Notes under the pieces: model-generated
Database searches by the model: none
What the model was told of the DNA's origin: nothing
Seen by the model: the letters and a program-made list of their open reading frames with translations, nothing else
Translations under genes and position numbers: made by a program
DNA from: Tubiluchus corallicola
Taxonomy: Eukaryota > Priapulida > Priapulimorpha > Priapulimorphida > Tubiluchidae
Direction: 5' to 3'
Assembly: GCA_030141605.1 (NCBI GenBank)
Contig: JAQGDQ010001726.1
Span: forward strand, 1 to 27,899
DNA length: 27,899 nucleotides
Shown here: positions 1 to 10,331 of the stretch, one piece after another
Layout: each line of letters begins with the position of its first letter
Numbering within the stretch: position 1 is the stretch's first letter

Positions 1-2600
1 CACAGATGATATCAGATTCCACGTACTATCTATTCATTGTAAAAAATCCAGTAACTAAGGATTTAGTGCCTCTGCGTGAACCGCACGCGTAGCATTTAAG
101 TCTACTATTATTATTCTTATGGCATTGTGTGCTTTCCTAAAACTATTGTTACCCAACTGCAGTTTATGCGTAACTCTAAATTCCACTTATTTATGGTCGC
201 ACCGTTTTAGGCCTATAATTTCATTGTTAACTGTTTAAAAATAATAAAACAGTTTCACAAGCTCAACAAATTTTTTAGCAACGTCTGTAGCCCCAAATGG
301 AGTACAAGAAAGTGGCGCCGCCTATGAACAATTAATGATCCTGCGTCAGTTCGGTCAACGACATGTGATTTGTAATTCGTTAAAGCTATAATGATTAAAG
401 CACAAGAAAAGCCTCCGCTTACATGAAGCTTAAAAAATTCGTCTCGAAATTTTATACCACTTACGTACTGCCTTTTTGCGTGCAAGGCTTGCGTCAGCAG
501 CAATGATGTATAAAACTTGTAAATTTAAACCCTTGCGATGACCGTTAAGCGCAGCCATTTTAATGGTAGGTGGCTTGATACAAGTTTAGATAACAAGTTT
601 GAAAAAATAATCGGAGCATTCGTAGCATACATGTTACTAACTAAGTAAATGGTTAAATTATTATATCTTGTCAATAAGATTAAAAATACGTTTTTGGTTA
701 CTGAGTGGCGCACCCTGGAGGGTGAGCCAACAACATTTTATCAATTGGCACGAACATTTTAAATTATTATTTCTAGTTACACAAGTCTTTCCAGCAGGTA
801 AGTGAAATGTTAAGTAATACAGATGTACATGGAAAGTTTTTTGAGACATAATTTAACATTTTTCTTCCCCTGATTTACGTTTGTATAAGTGACGTCATTT
901 AATGGCGTCGTCGGAACAGTATTGCGGGATATTTAAAATGAAACCAAACAAAAATTCTTTTTAACGCGAGCACGATATATGCATAAAATTGATGTAAAGT
1001 AATGCAATTTTTAAGGCGATTTTTTAAAACTTGCTTCAGGTAATGCTTTTCTTGCCAGGATGATTTTTCATATACTACCCCATTTTCAAGTCCGATAAAA
1101 AGTACTCATTTAACACCAATTAATACTGCAAAAGCGCTTCTGATAATTATATAATAGATTAAAAACTTACAAAACGGCGGGCGATTCCAACTATTGATGA
1201 CATTACAAATTAACATAATTTTCAACAGCAAAAATATTCCACGAGAATGTAGCACGATTTGCAAAGTACAGTGCTACTGTAAGATATTCAGTGTGTTGTC
1301 CTAAAACTAAGCAAGTTTTGAGAAAAAATTAAAATTTAAAATTTATAGCTGTGCTCAAGCATGAGCTGTCAAATGTGTTTAGTTCGTCACAAACTAACAC
1401 ATCTGAACTGAGAGGTACAGCACCTGTTTTTTGCGCAGTGTGCTTCCAAAATGCAGGCGTTAGTGCCCGTCTAACTAGCGAATGGCGAAATGCATATAAC
1501 AGCGAAGAACTAGTGGCGCAAAGGCGAAATTTTGTGTTTGTGTGATAATAATTCTTTCACGTAAATCATTTTTGAAAAAATAGTACGTTTCCTTTCAATA
1601 TTTTAAATAGTAAATTATTCTGACCTCCGTTTGAGACTGGGTACGGTTTTGCTTTAATGCATGTACTATATTATTTTATATAATAATATATATATAAGTG
1701 TATAATATTTACTTACAATTCGAATTCAATGCAAAATAAGCAGCAGAGCCGCTTCCACATTCACAGATAATTAAAAGACTATGGAATGGAAAAGCACATA
1801 AATTGGTTTAAATAGCCGGCTGTTTTCTATTTAGTCGACCTTGGTTGTTTTTGATTAGCTATAATCTAAGCCTTTATAAGTTTTATACAGTTTTGTTTGC
1901 CTTATAAAAGAAATCCTTTTAAGCTCCTATGCTGCCAGTCTCAGTTAAAAAGACAATGTCTCGAATCGATTAATTTTAGTGGTTTAAGTGAAATTAGTTA
2001 AAGTTGCATTTTATTTAAAATTTTGTTAAAAGAAAGCTTCGTGATTATGTATACTTTACACGATTCTTCATGTACTACATCAGGTCCCCTAAATTTTCGC
2101 AATCCTGAGTTTGTTTTGCAGGGCATCTATCAACTGTTGAAACGTTAGTAACAGGCGCTTATTTGAAATATCAGAGAAGTCCGTTTTTCTTCTCGCAAGG
2201 CAATGTTTATTCGTGGAATGTAAACGCAAAAGGACCCAGAGGGTCTCTCCTATACTCAGATGTAACACATATCCTCGTACAGCTCCTCGTACATATTACA
2301 ATCTTTACTGTAGACTGTAGATAAATATCCACTTTATGGGCCATTAAGTTTACTGATTCCAATGTATATCCTACAGAGCACAGAAGATACAAAAACGAAC
2401 AAGATTAAAATGACATAAAATAGCGTGCAATCTTTACACCGCCATGAAAAAATTCAACACTGAAAATCCGATATCTCAATTCTTTGCTCTGCTATTTTAA
2501 AGCTGTAACAAATGTGTACGACTTTGTTAAATTTGCTCTGTTCTATCATAGGTTTTGACGAACCGATGTTCTATGTAATAATAATTGATCGTTGCATTCG
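1..2600. other. Non-coding AT-rich stretch, no gene recognised
   Basis: I see no supported gene here. The open frames are short (60-82 codons), have no recognisable domain and sit in AT-rich sequence with frequent stops. A small perfect palindrome, CACCCTGGAGGGTG, lies near 711-724, and an AT-only run lies near 1668-1697. The right end borders the probable 3' end of the minus-strand channel gene. Confidence 0.5.
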
Positions 2601-2607
2601 TAAACAA

Positions 2608-2617
2608 TTTATTTATT
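2608..2617 (-). terminator. Candidate poly(A) signal of the DEG/ENaC-type channel gene
   Basis: On the minus strand two overlapping AATAAA hexamers (AATAAATAAA) lie about 300 bases downstream of the channel stop codon. A weaker ATTAAA variant is nearer the stop, at 2865-2870. Either could direct 3' end formation. Assignment rests on position and consensus only. Confidence 0.5.
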
Positions 2618-2915
2618 GCACAAAAACTAATAATATGTGCATGAGTAATATCAGTTATTTATAATCTATAAAGGTTAAGCACTACTACGAAATTTTAATG
2701 ACTAACATGGTTGAAATGTAAAAAATATGGAAGTGAATGAAAGATCATACCGTGTAAACTGACATTTGAAACTGCTGTGTTAATTCGTGAGTTATTTGTT
2801 TGAAACAGGGCTGCCTTGTTTCCAAGGACTGATAGTGATATGGTGTTTGTCTGTCTATTGTCTGTTTAATGCACCTTCTACTGTTGTCTACAATGAGCGT
2901 GCCAGTGTGTTACTT

Positions 2916-3707
2916 TTACGCTGCTGTTGTCATTTTTCTACACGTTATTAATATCACATCAATAACAAACTCTATAACTTCATAAATCGTGAGAATTGAT
3001 AAGCCTATGTACAATCCTAGCAGTCCACCAATATCTCCAGCTAAATCCTCTTTCTTGTAAGCTAGCTCTTCCTTAGCTTCTTGTTGGAATGCCTTCTCAA
3101 GTCTCACGTGGAGGCGACTATGAGTGTCTGCTGGAAATAATTCAAGCCTGGGTCCAATTTCAATTTCAGGCAGCCAAGGATCAGCAGCCTGAATAGATTC
3201 GTCTACACCACTACTGCCGTCTGTAGCTGGTGGAGGCCTGTCGTCGTATCTCAAACGCAAATCAATGCTTTCGTATTCTTCTACAAAATCTTCAAACACT
3301 GGATCTGTTACTGTGTTATTTCTTAATGGAGACGTTGTAACAGCCATTTGGTGTTCACGTTCCACGCAAGGTGGTGGGCAGCGACACATATTCTTATCAT
3401 AAGTTCCATCAAGAACAACATCCCTCCAACATTTTCTAACTTGCTTGCGTTCTAGACAAGGAGGTACTTCTGTGGAATTTCCTCGTGTCCCAGCCAACGC
3501 TAGCCTGGAACTGACTGGGACATCTGGCAGGAAGCAAGAACAGTGGAGTATGGCTTTGTACTGAGCACACGTTTTCAGACAAGAATGTACGCTATATCGA
3601 GTGCCATACTTTTCAACATAGACGTCGTGGTAACGTCCTCTCCTGTTGACCTCTTCATCTGTGATGCAATCCTGTTCTGGTCGTTTCATTCGTTCTAAAA
3701 GAGAAAC
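2916..3707 (-). CDS. Channel gene exon 3 (Cys-rich domain, TM2, C-terminus)
   Basis: Encodes residues 317-579 and the TAA stop. The acceptor is TTGCTGCTTCTTTAG| (AG at 3709-3708). It adds VSLLER before the first Met of the open frame and joins exon 2 in phase 0. Cysteines at 330, 359, 363, 372, 374, 400, 409, 424, 426 and 430 fit the thumb and palm disulfides of the family. Between the last of these and TM2 lies a segment of about 110 residues with a proline/acid-rich part (DDRPPPATDGSSG). It is somewhat longer than in ASICs as I remember them. The C-terminal tail after TM2 is very short. Confidence 0.92.
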   Translation of the reverse strand, partial: VSLLERMKRPEQDCITDEEVNRRGRYHDVYVEKYGTRYSVHSCLKTCAQYKAILHCSCFLPDVPVSSRLALAGTRGNSTEVPPCLERKQVRKCWRDVVLDGTYDKNMCRCPPPCVEREHQMAVTTSPLRNNTVTDPVFEDFVEEYESIDLRLRYDDRPPPATDGSSGVDESIQAADPWLPEIEIGPRLELFPADTHSRLHVRLEKAFQQEAKEELAYKKEDLAGDIGGLLGLYIGLSILTIYEVIEFVIDVILITCRKMTTAA

Positions 3708-6700
3708 CTAAAGAAGCAGCAATAAGATATCGTAAATGCTTGCATACAATTACTATAATAATGACTGTGCGTGTCTGCTGCACATACGAGTAACTGTATA
3801 TGCTTTAATGCTTCACTGGCCGAGCCAAAATTTTAGCTTTGTTTAAACACAGGAAAGTATTGACAAATTAAAGAAACTGTCATTTTCTTAACGACAGTTT
3901 ATGACATTATTATGGTTGTAGTAGATAATAGACAAACATTTAAATTAACGGACTGGCTGATACTTCGTACTGTATTGAAAGATTATATTAAGCAGTATAC
4001 CTGCAGTGAGATAATCATATGTGTTTCAGGTGGCATCGCTATAGCTCGTTCCATGTGAAACATTTGAGTCGCGTCATGAATGAAAATCCAAAATCCACGA
4101 TCAGTCGTTCTGAAAAATAAACACGCTAGATTAGATTACATTCGATTTGCTTGGATTGGATTAAATTGGATTGTATGCGATGAGATGAGATGAGACGAGA
4201 TGAGAGAGATGGGATGTGATTAGATTATATTAGATTAAGTTAGATTAGGTTAGCTTTGAGTAGATTCTTGATTAGATGCAAATATTTAAAAATTTCTTGA
4301 ACATGGTAATAACATGTACGAAGCTCAGGAAGCAAACTTTAAGTAATCCCACTGACTATAGGTATAGAAATTTAAACAAAAAGTAGGTACTTTTATATTA
4401 ACTTTAATTAGTCCAGGAGCTAACAAGCTAACATACAATTATTTTACAACTAGTAGACAAACGATTTGAGAGCTCAAATCTGTTGACAATCTAATGGTCA
4501 CTCTTAAGTTTTTTTAATTTTGCCTAGTAGAGGGTGTGCTCCTAAAAGTATCCCCAATTAAATTTAAATCACATTTTAAGGGTATAAATACAACTTTTTT
4601 ATGAAAATGTTCTTTACTCATTAGCGAATAAAGATCAGTGGTTCTTAATTAATGAATTTGATCACTTTGAGAATGCTTACTGGTAATTCTTAAGTTTTCA
4701 AATTGGTGCATTATGTGCAAGATTCCCCTAAAGTACTCTCAAAATCAATTTAAATTGCGTTTCAGTATATTAAGATACTAAAGAAGGGGGCACGAAAGAT
4801 TGCAACAACTGGCTAAGAGTGACACAAGTGAGCTAGCAAGCAAGGCTTTTGAAATGGTATTCATCGACAGAATGAAGAGAGGTGTAGAGATGGTGATGAG
4901 GAAGAAAGAAGTAGGATTCAGAGCAGAGAGGAGCACATGCAATCAGATCTTCATTCTAAGGAACGTAATAGAACAGGCAAATGAATAGAATGCCTCCACA
5001 TACCTGCGTTTTGTGGATTATGAGAAGGTATTTGATTCGATTCATAGAAAGAGTTTGTGGAGATACTTGAGGCATATGGAGTGCCAGTGAAGAAGAAAAA
5101 AATTGATGAAGCACGTGTATGATAGCTTTAAATACCTGGTGACAGACTATGGAAACATATCGGAGTGGTATGCTATAAAGACAGGGGTAAAGCAGGGATG
5201 TCTGATGCTAGGTTTCCTCTTCATTCTGGCAATTGATTACGTGATGAGGAGAGTGATAGACAATAAGAGAACGGGAATTTTATACAATCACTAGGTTATG
5301 TGGTTGGGTGACTTGAGAATTTTACTGTCACCATAAAGGTATGGGCAACCACACCTTAAGTACGGGGAATAAGCGAGAAGATTGGAAACCCTTGGAATGC
5401 CCTTAGGAGTTTGTTGTCACGAGCAAAGTCTACCTATCGCGAATTGGACTTTTTTCACATCAACGGATTCACAGGTAGCAATATCTAGCTTCAGACATGA
5501 GATTGCTGCCAAAATTCTGTGCAGGGATTCAGACCTAGTTCATAATAATAATTATATACATTTATAAATGATATTTGCACTTATACGTTTAACATTATAA
5601 GTGAAAAAATTTCATTAATCTGCTTTAAGTTCGCTAAAAATAGCCACCGCCTGCCTACTCCTTTGAGTTATTAAATAGGTTTTGCATAAAATCCATTATA
5701 CAGGATCTTCTGATCTTTATTCGGTAGGATCGAAAGAACATTTTCGCAACGTTGCGTAGTAGGCAAAAGTGATTTAAATTTGGTTAGATTTGATTAGGTT
5801 ATTTTTTAGTTAGATTTGATTTTGGGGGTACTAATTTTAGAAGCAGACTAATTCATCAATTTGAAAACATAAGAGGGACAATATAAGCGTAATTAGTGGC
5901 CAAATTCATTACTTAAGAACTACAGGATGTTATTCAGTAAGATCTAGAGAACATTGTTCCTTCGAGGTACTGAAAGTGTGATTTGAATTTAGTTTGAAGG
6001 TACTTTAAGTACATTACAAAACACACTAATTTGAAAACTTAAGTGTAATTAATAAGTAATGGCCAGTAGGGTATAAAGAACATTTTTGCAAAGTTTCACT
6101 GATGTACTGAAGATTTTGTCCTAGTAATTATTGTCATGTGCCTTCTTGTCACTTCTCATTATTATTGTAATAAAATGTCATCAAATTTGCGACAAAACGG
6201 ATTCACTTGAAAGTGGTGAGTATTATTCGGAACTATTACCCCTGAGTAAACTGTTGCACTGCTGATCACGGTTGATGTAATAAAAGTCAATTAAATATTA
6301 ATCATGGTTGCGTAAGCAGTATTTAGATACACTACGCTTAAATTTTGGGCTATGGTTTTCCAGTTGGGTTGTGATTTATTTGTCGGTAAATTAAAAAAGT
6401 GAAAAAAGGAAATGGCAGTTTAATAGGCGAGTAGTGAAAGCAAATAGGGTGAGAATTAGTTTTCTTAACAGGCGTGTGTTTAATAGTAGCTAGCGTTGAT
6501 TTGTGACTCGTTTATGTGGCTATTTTATGTAGTTCAGTTTTTATACTTTGCTTGAATTTGAAAATAACGTGCCGACTGTACATTAAATGTAATACATGTA
6601 GTATTAAGAGCAACCGCTATTAGCTACGATTAAGATTCGACATATATAATATATATAAAATAGCACAGCATCATTACTAAGAGTGTAGCACATTAATCTG

Positions 6701-9700
6701 ATCCCATAATACCCGATGAAATTTTTTTGGGGGGCCTAGTTTATCGTGTAAGAAAAAACCTGCCAATATCGTGTCACTGAAAATTTATGATAGGTTACAA
6801 CACCCATTATGCTGGCTTTTAGGGCTTAAATTTTCAGTCTGTTTGTGTATTTCTTCTGGAATGCTGGTTACTGTGCGGCAAATGCATTAAAAGCGTTTCC
6901 GTTATTCACATTTTTGCGAGAAATTGTTGAAAACCTCGTTGAATTAATTACCACCGCTGAATTGCGTTATTTGATTTCAGAGCAGTAAAGTGAAATGAAA
7001 ACTTTCATTTTCATGCAAGTGAATATTATTAGATTTTAACAAATTACTGCCTCTGTTACAACTGACTGCAAATCAAATTCATTTAATTTTATTCAAACTT
7101 TTGGCTCCAGTTTTTAAGCGTATTCAAGCCTCCTATTCAAGTCGTTTTAATTAGTGTATTTTCGTCGATGTCTATTTTTCACAATTCTCTGATTAGCTGA
7201 GCAAGAGAGTACACAATATGAAAGTCTACATGCACTCGTTTTTTAACCACTTCGTGTGACTAATTAAGTACGAGCTTTCATCTGCGCGCAGTTAGACCTG
7301 TTTTTAAGGAAGGAGAAGGTCTCGCGAATCACTACTACTCTGTGCAGACCGTGCTCCTCTAAACGTCGAATTCTCATTTAATACAACTGAGAAATACTTC
7401 CATTACGGTTTCAATTTTCGATTCTTACTGAATCACTGAAGCTGAAAATCAGGAAAGCGACACTTTTTCCTAAAACGAGATATATTTGTGTTCCGTTTTT
7501 TAGTTTATAATCTCCATTAAAAGTAATAGTTTTCACAGTTTTCAGCATTTTTCTCTCTGCTGTTTTTTCAGCAGATTTAGCTAAAGGTTATCAGCATGGA
7601 GAATTGATTTACAGCCACAAAGTTTTATATGAGAACATCAAGTTTGTACATAATTGAAACACATCGTCTGTGGGTGTTTCTTTTCTTACAGCCTGCGTTC
7701 GAATCTCAAGACAATCTGTATTGGCGAAAATAGTTGTTATCTGTTTTATTTATTTGTGGCGTTTCAGTGTTGTATGAGTTAAGAGTCGCCTGTAACGTAT
7801 GGCTAATATTGTCTGTTGTCCCAGCGATTATAAATAAGTGTCTCTGCCCTTGTTTGTCCTTTGTCCTTTAGGGTCTCGTAGTTTCGTAGCGTCTCGAAAG
7901 CATTCTATTCCTGCTTCAGGTAAATATCAATTTGTCAAGCACTATTTATTTTCCTGCAAGAACAAGTGACCCGAAGACTCAAGAAATTTCGATTTTAGAA
8001 TGCATATAAAATAAAAGTTCTCAATTCATGTCACTGAAAGCATTCCTGAAATCATCAAAATAACAAAATGTCCATAAATCTTTCAGTGAACGATTCCGTA
8101 AGCTTTGTTTTCGATTCACGACTGGTTTGATTCAAGAATTTATAGTAACCTGCTGATCAAAATACAATTAGAATTGTTGATTTCAGCCATTTGTTGAATT
8201 TTATTTGGTCCTTTGAGGAATAGGCTTGATTGGCGAACTCTTTCAGATTATTTGATTAACTGTTACAGCCTTCGAAAAGCGTTGTTGAAAACCTCAACAA
8301 CTTTTGCGTTGAGCGCTTATTCTTAAGTACTTCGTTAGGAAGTACTGCATAGACACCTATTGATTTTTTATTTTTTTGTTAACAATTACTGCACTCTTTA
8401 TTGACTTGGTACGAAATAAATTATCATAGAGTAAACTTAAAGCAGGACTATTTAAGAAAAATACGAAGCAAATCTATACATAGTTTTAAAATTTGTGCAT
8501 AAATTGTTCGTTAACTAATTTGTTCTACTAAACAGATTCTTAAAAATTCACTTTGAAAAACAAAATTTATTTTTTATCAAATGTCCGTCAAATGTTGATT
8601 GTCTCTTATACTCAGGCTAACAAACCTCGTCTTCGTACCAGAGTCGCCTTGATTTTCATGTAAGCCATGCCAGCCGAAATCTGTCTTAAAAGTTGCGATG
8701 TTTTCTTAAGCAGATTCCATGTAAACAGGCACGCAACGTTGTGCATCTGGCGCTTGTAAAATACTGTGTAGCAAAATTCAACATTTTTATAAGATATGAA
8801 CATGAAGAAAGTTCAACCAGACTTCAGCGAAAATTGGTTTTACATTTGTCAGTTTTGTCAGATTGCGTAAAGTTTCAGTTTTTATATCGTGTAGGTAAAT
8901 GTGCAACTTGTAACGGGCTTCAATTAGGCCTAGTAGTAAATCTAAAGGGTACTGCCGACTGCGTTGTCTGTCTGTTTTGTCGTAATGGTAGATATTTCTC
9001 TCAAAGATGAACCTGCTTGTTTATGTTTATTGGGGCGGATGGCTACAGATATTTCGTAAAGTGAAAGGCGTGCTTTGTGTTTACAAGGTACAAACGACAC
9101 CTGCTACACGTCATGGTAAACCAAACCGTAATCTGAAAGCGTGCTTTATATATATATAAAGCACGTATATACATACTTACGAAGTGCAACATGCAATTCA
9201 GTTATAATAAAAAAAAACCGGTGTAAAGTGTGTCAGACCTCTGTTCGCATTTAATTATATGATTTTGTAGCAGTCATCATGTAAATTAGCATAATGAAAA
9301 TAGATTTTAATTTAGTAACTTTTCATTTTCCGCTTATTTAATATTGCACTTGCTTACTGCATGCAATGAGATCCGCCAACCAGCTAGTGTTGAAACTTAA
9401 TACAACTATTTGCATACATAATAACAAACTATTGCAAACAAAATGAGGTAATAAGCATACTTGGTCTACAAAATGTGTAGTAAAATGCATACTTTTCAAA
9501 TTCGGGAACAGACATGAAGAAACTCTTGTTGTATAATGAATCTTGAACATTTAAATCAAACACAACGCCACCTACTGCGTCCTCCAACGTAAGTTCGCTG
9601 ACAGTCAAGTTGTCACCTGTTGACGTCCAGTTGGGATTAAAAGTAAAACAATTGCCGTATTTTAATGTCGTTATTGTCGCGAAGTGTTGGCTAGCATCGA

Positions 9701-10331
9701 GCTGTTTCTGCTCGAAAAAATTTAGTCCTGGAAGATACACTCGCTCTACAGATTCATTTAACTGATGTCCCAACTGCATCCTCTCCGATTCACTCATGTT
9801 GAAGTACAATGTTGCAATATCCACATCGTCAAGTTCTTTTGACGAATTTCCATACAGTTCGCTGCGCATAGATGCCAATTTGGTATTAATAAACCTGTTT
9901 TTGTTGCACATTGTAATGGCCGGAAGAGAAACTTCTTTATAAATTTTGATCACAGAAACTGTTTCAATTGGCGCGTTCAAATACTTAATAATTTGTAGCG
10001 TGCTCTGATAGGTGAACACCCCCAGAGCTGTCAATACTAGCACAATCCAGATGAACTTTCTTCTCCATGTTTTTGATCGTTTGATGTTGGCAATTCCGTG
10101 CATTGTCGTTGTATCCGCCAGGTGATGAAGGCGGTACCGAATCGAATTTTTCGAGTTCGTTTCATCCATCATTTCACTTTCCACCATCTTATTGGCGTCT
10201 ACCAATGACTGAGCAGCTGCCGAGGAATCCAGTTTCAGATTTTTCTTCGGGAACGCCGGATTTCCGTACTGGTTGCGCAATTCAGTGTGTTCTACGTTTT
10301 CAAATTGGGGTTGGGATCTGGCTTGCCCCAT
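2916..10331 (-). CDS. DEG/ENaC/ASIC-family sodium channel subunit, three coding exons, complete
   Basis: Spliced CDS of 10331-9493, 4109-4001 and 3707-2916, about 579 residues, within the usual 500-700 of the family. These channels are trimeric, amiloride-sensitive, Na+-selective plasma-membrane channels gated by acid, peptides or force; the ligand here is unknown. Visible in order are the His-Gly gating motif after TTT (H78-G79), TM1 (about 93-115), SLPAITMCN (135-143), YGNCFTFN (225-232), a Cys-rich region (10 Cys between 330 and 430), and TM2 (about 544-570) beginning DIGGLLGLYIGLS with the G-x-S filter at 551-553. Six N-glycosylation sequons lie in the ectodomain part of exon 1. The ATG sits in GCCACCATGG, a near-ideal Kozak context. 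Splice phases agree at both junctions (phase 2, then phase 0). No frameshift or internal stop is seen. I cannot say whether it is closest to ASIC, FMRFamide-gated, ENaC or pickpocket channels. Confidence 0.92.
3708..4000 (-). other. Channel gene intron 2 (293 bases)
   Basis: A short GT-AG intron between exons 2 and 3, AT-rich, with a good polypyrimidine stretch before the acceptor. I see no other feature in it. Confidence 0.85.
4001..4109 (-). CDS. Channel gene exon 2 (109 bases, ectodomain)
   Basis: A small exon with no long open frame of its own, found by splice logic. The acceptor is TTTATTTTTCAG| (AG at 4111-4110) and the donor is CTGCAG|GTATAC (GT at 4000-3999). Its first base completes codon 280 as Lys; it then encodes 36 residues including GFWIFIHDATQMF and PPETHMIISLQ. 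These match the conserved family block with an I-H-D/S segment followed by P-x-T-H-x-x-I-x-L. Entry is phase 2 and exit is phase 0. Confidence 0.9.
4126..4278. repeat. Degenerate GATTA / GATGA simple-repeat tract
   Basis: Directly beside exon 2, inside intron 1, the plus strand shows many imperfect copies of GATTA, GGATT, GATGA and TTAGATTAG. It looks like a decayed pentanucleotide microsatellite. The motif is not a clean telomeric TTAGGG array. Confidence 0.75.
4535..4790 (-). repeat. Diverged ~200-bp repeat units, minus orientation (left arm)
   Basis: Read on the minus strand, this holds one full and one partial unit of a diverged repeat. Key blocks are AATTTGAAAACTTAAG, AAATTCATTA, GATCTTTATTCG, AAAGAACATTTT and GTGATTTAAATTT, followed by a TACTTTAG-like end. 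The same blocks occur in the same order on the plus strand at 5701-6115. A fainter unit may continue left to about 4380. Confidence 0.65.
4775..5300 (+). pseudogene. Non-LTR (LINE) retrotransposon reverse transcriptase fragment, decayed
   Basis: Partial RT of a LINE, antisense within intron 1 of the channel gene. Visible blocks in order are TKDCNNW (near 4788), GFRAERSTCNQIFILRNVIEQ, motif A as FVDYEKVFDSIHR (near 5010-5050), GNISEWYAIKTGVKQGC with motif B (near 5150-5200), and LAIDYVMRR. Breaks include a TAG stop at 4986-4988 where the family usually has Trp, a further stop and frame change near 5090, and loss of the YADD-bearing motif C after about 5290. The ORF start, endonuclease and 3' part are absent. 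The clade (RTE-like or CR1-like) cannot be settled by eye. It cannot encode a working enzyme. Confidence 0.82.
5701..6115 (+). repeat. Diverged ~150-200-bp repeat units, plus orientation (right arm)
   Basis: Three imperfect tandem units begin near 5701, 5855 and 6027. They share CAATTTGAAAACTTAAG, AAATTCATTA, GATCTTTATTCGGTA, AAAGAACATTTTCGCAA, GTGATTTAAATTT and a GGTACTTTAA-like end. The closest match between arms is GATCTTTATTCG plus AAAGAACATTTTC, in the unit at 5709-5744 and in the minus-strand unit near 4605-4640. The units are therefore tandem here and inverted relative to 4535-4790. Confidence 0.65.
6120..9130. other. Intron 1 interior, no gene recognised
   Basis: AT-rich intronic sequence of the channel gene without a supported coding region. 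The longest open frame (8693-9010, plus) shows no domain. A plus-strand 48-base segment at 7872-7919 has good-looking splice signals at both ends (TGTCCTTTAG| and CTTCAG|GTAAAT), but nothing connects it to a gene. Confidence 0.45.
9140..9165. repeat. Perfect 26-base palindrome
   Basis: The arms are CGTGCTTTA and its complement TAAAGCACG around an alternating TA core. The whole 26 bases equal their own reverse complement. It lies in intron 1 about 330 bases from the end of exon 1. The arm word GCGTGCTTT also occurs near 9068. It could extrude as a cruciform or be a by-product of a TA microsatellite. Confidence 0.85.
9493..10331 (-). CDS. Channel gene exon 1 (N-terminus, TM1, first half of ectodomain)
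   Basis: Encodes residues 1-279 plus two bases of codon 280. The donor is AAAA|GTATGC at 9492-9487; reading past it adds about 20 unrelated residues before a stop. The cytoplasmic N-terminus is about 92 residues long and carries the His-Gly motif. TM1 follows a basic stretch (KRSKTWRRK) that fits an inside-positive orientation. The exon ends in phase 2. Confidence 0.92.
10322..10331 (-). promoter_or_regulatory. Kozak context and upstream TATA-like sequence of the channel gene
   Basis: The minus strand reads GCCACC immediately before ATGG, which decides the start. About 40 bases upstream is a TATTTATAG stretch (near 10360-10370), a possible TATA element. A TTTGTTTTTCAAAAG run just before the Kozak could instead be a splice acceptor for a 5' non-coding exon. 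The two readings cannot be separated from sequence alone. Confidence 0.5.

Noticed and set aside
3691-3696. Alternative splice acceptor TTCTCTTTTAG| at 3696-3695 for channel exon 3
   Set aside because: It would require a phase-1 exit from exon 2, but exon 2 ends in phase 0. The acceptor at 3709-3708 joins in frame and adds a family-like VSLLER segment.
4126-4278. TTAGATTAGGTTAG words as an interstitial telomere repeat
   Set aside because: Units are irregular GATTA/GATGA pentamers without a consistent TTAGGG or TTAGG period.
7697-7705. GTTCGAATC, resembling a tRNA B box
   Set aside because: No A box, no acceptor-stem pairing and no cloverleaf around it.
8693-9010. 105-codon plus-strand frame in intron 1
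   Set aside because: No domain or family resemblance, composition like the surrounding intron, and no splice or promoter context.
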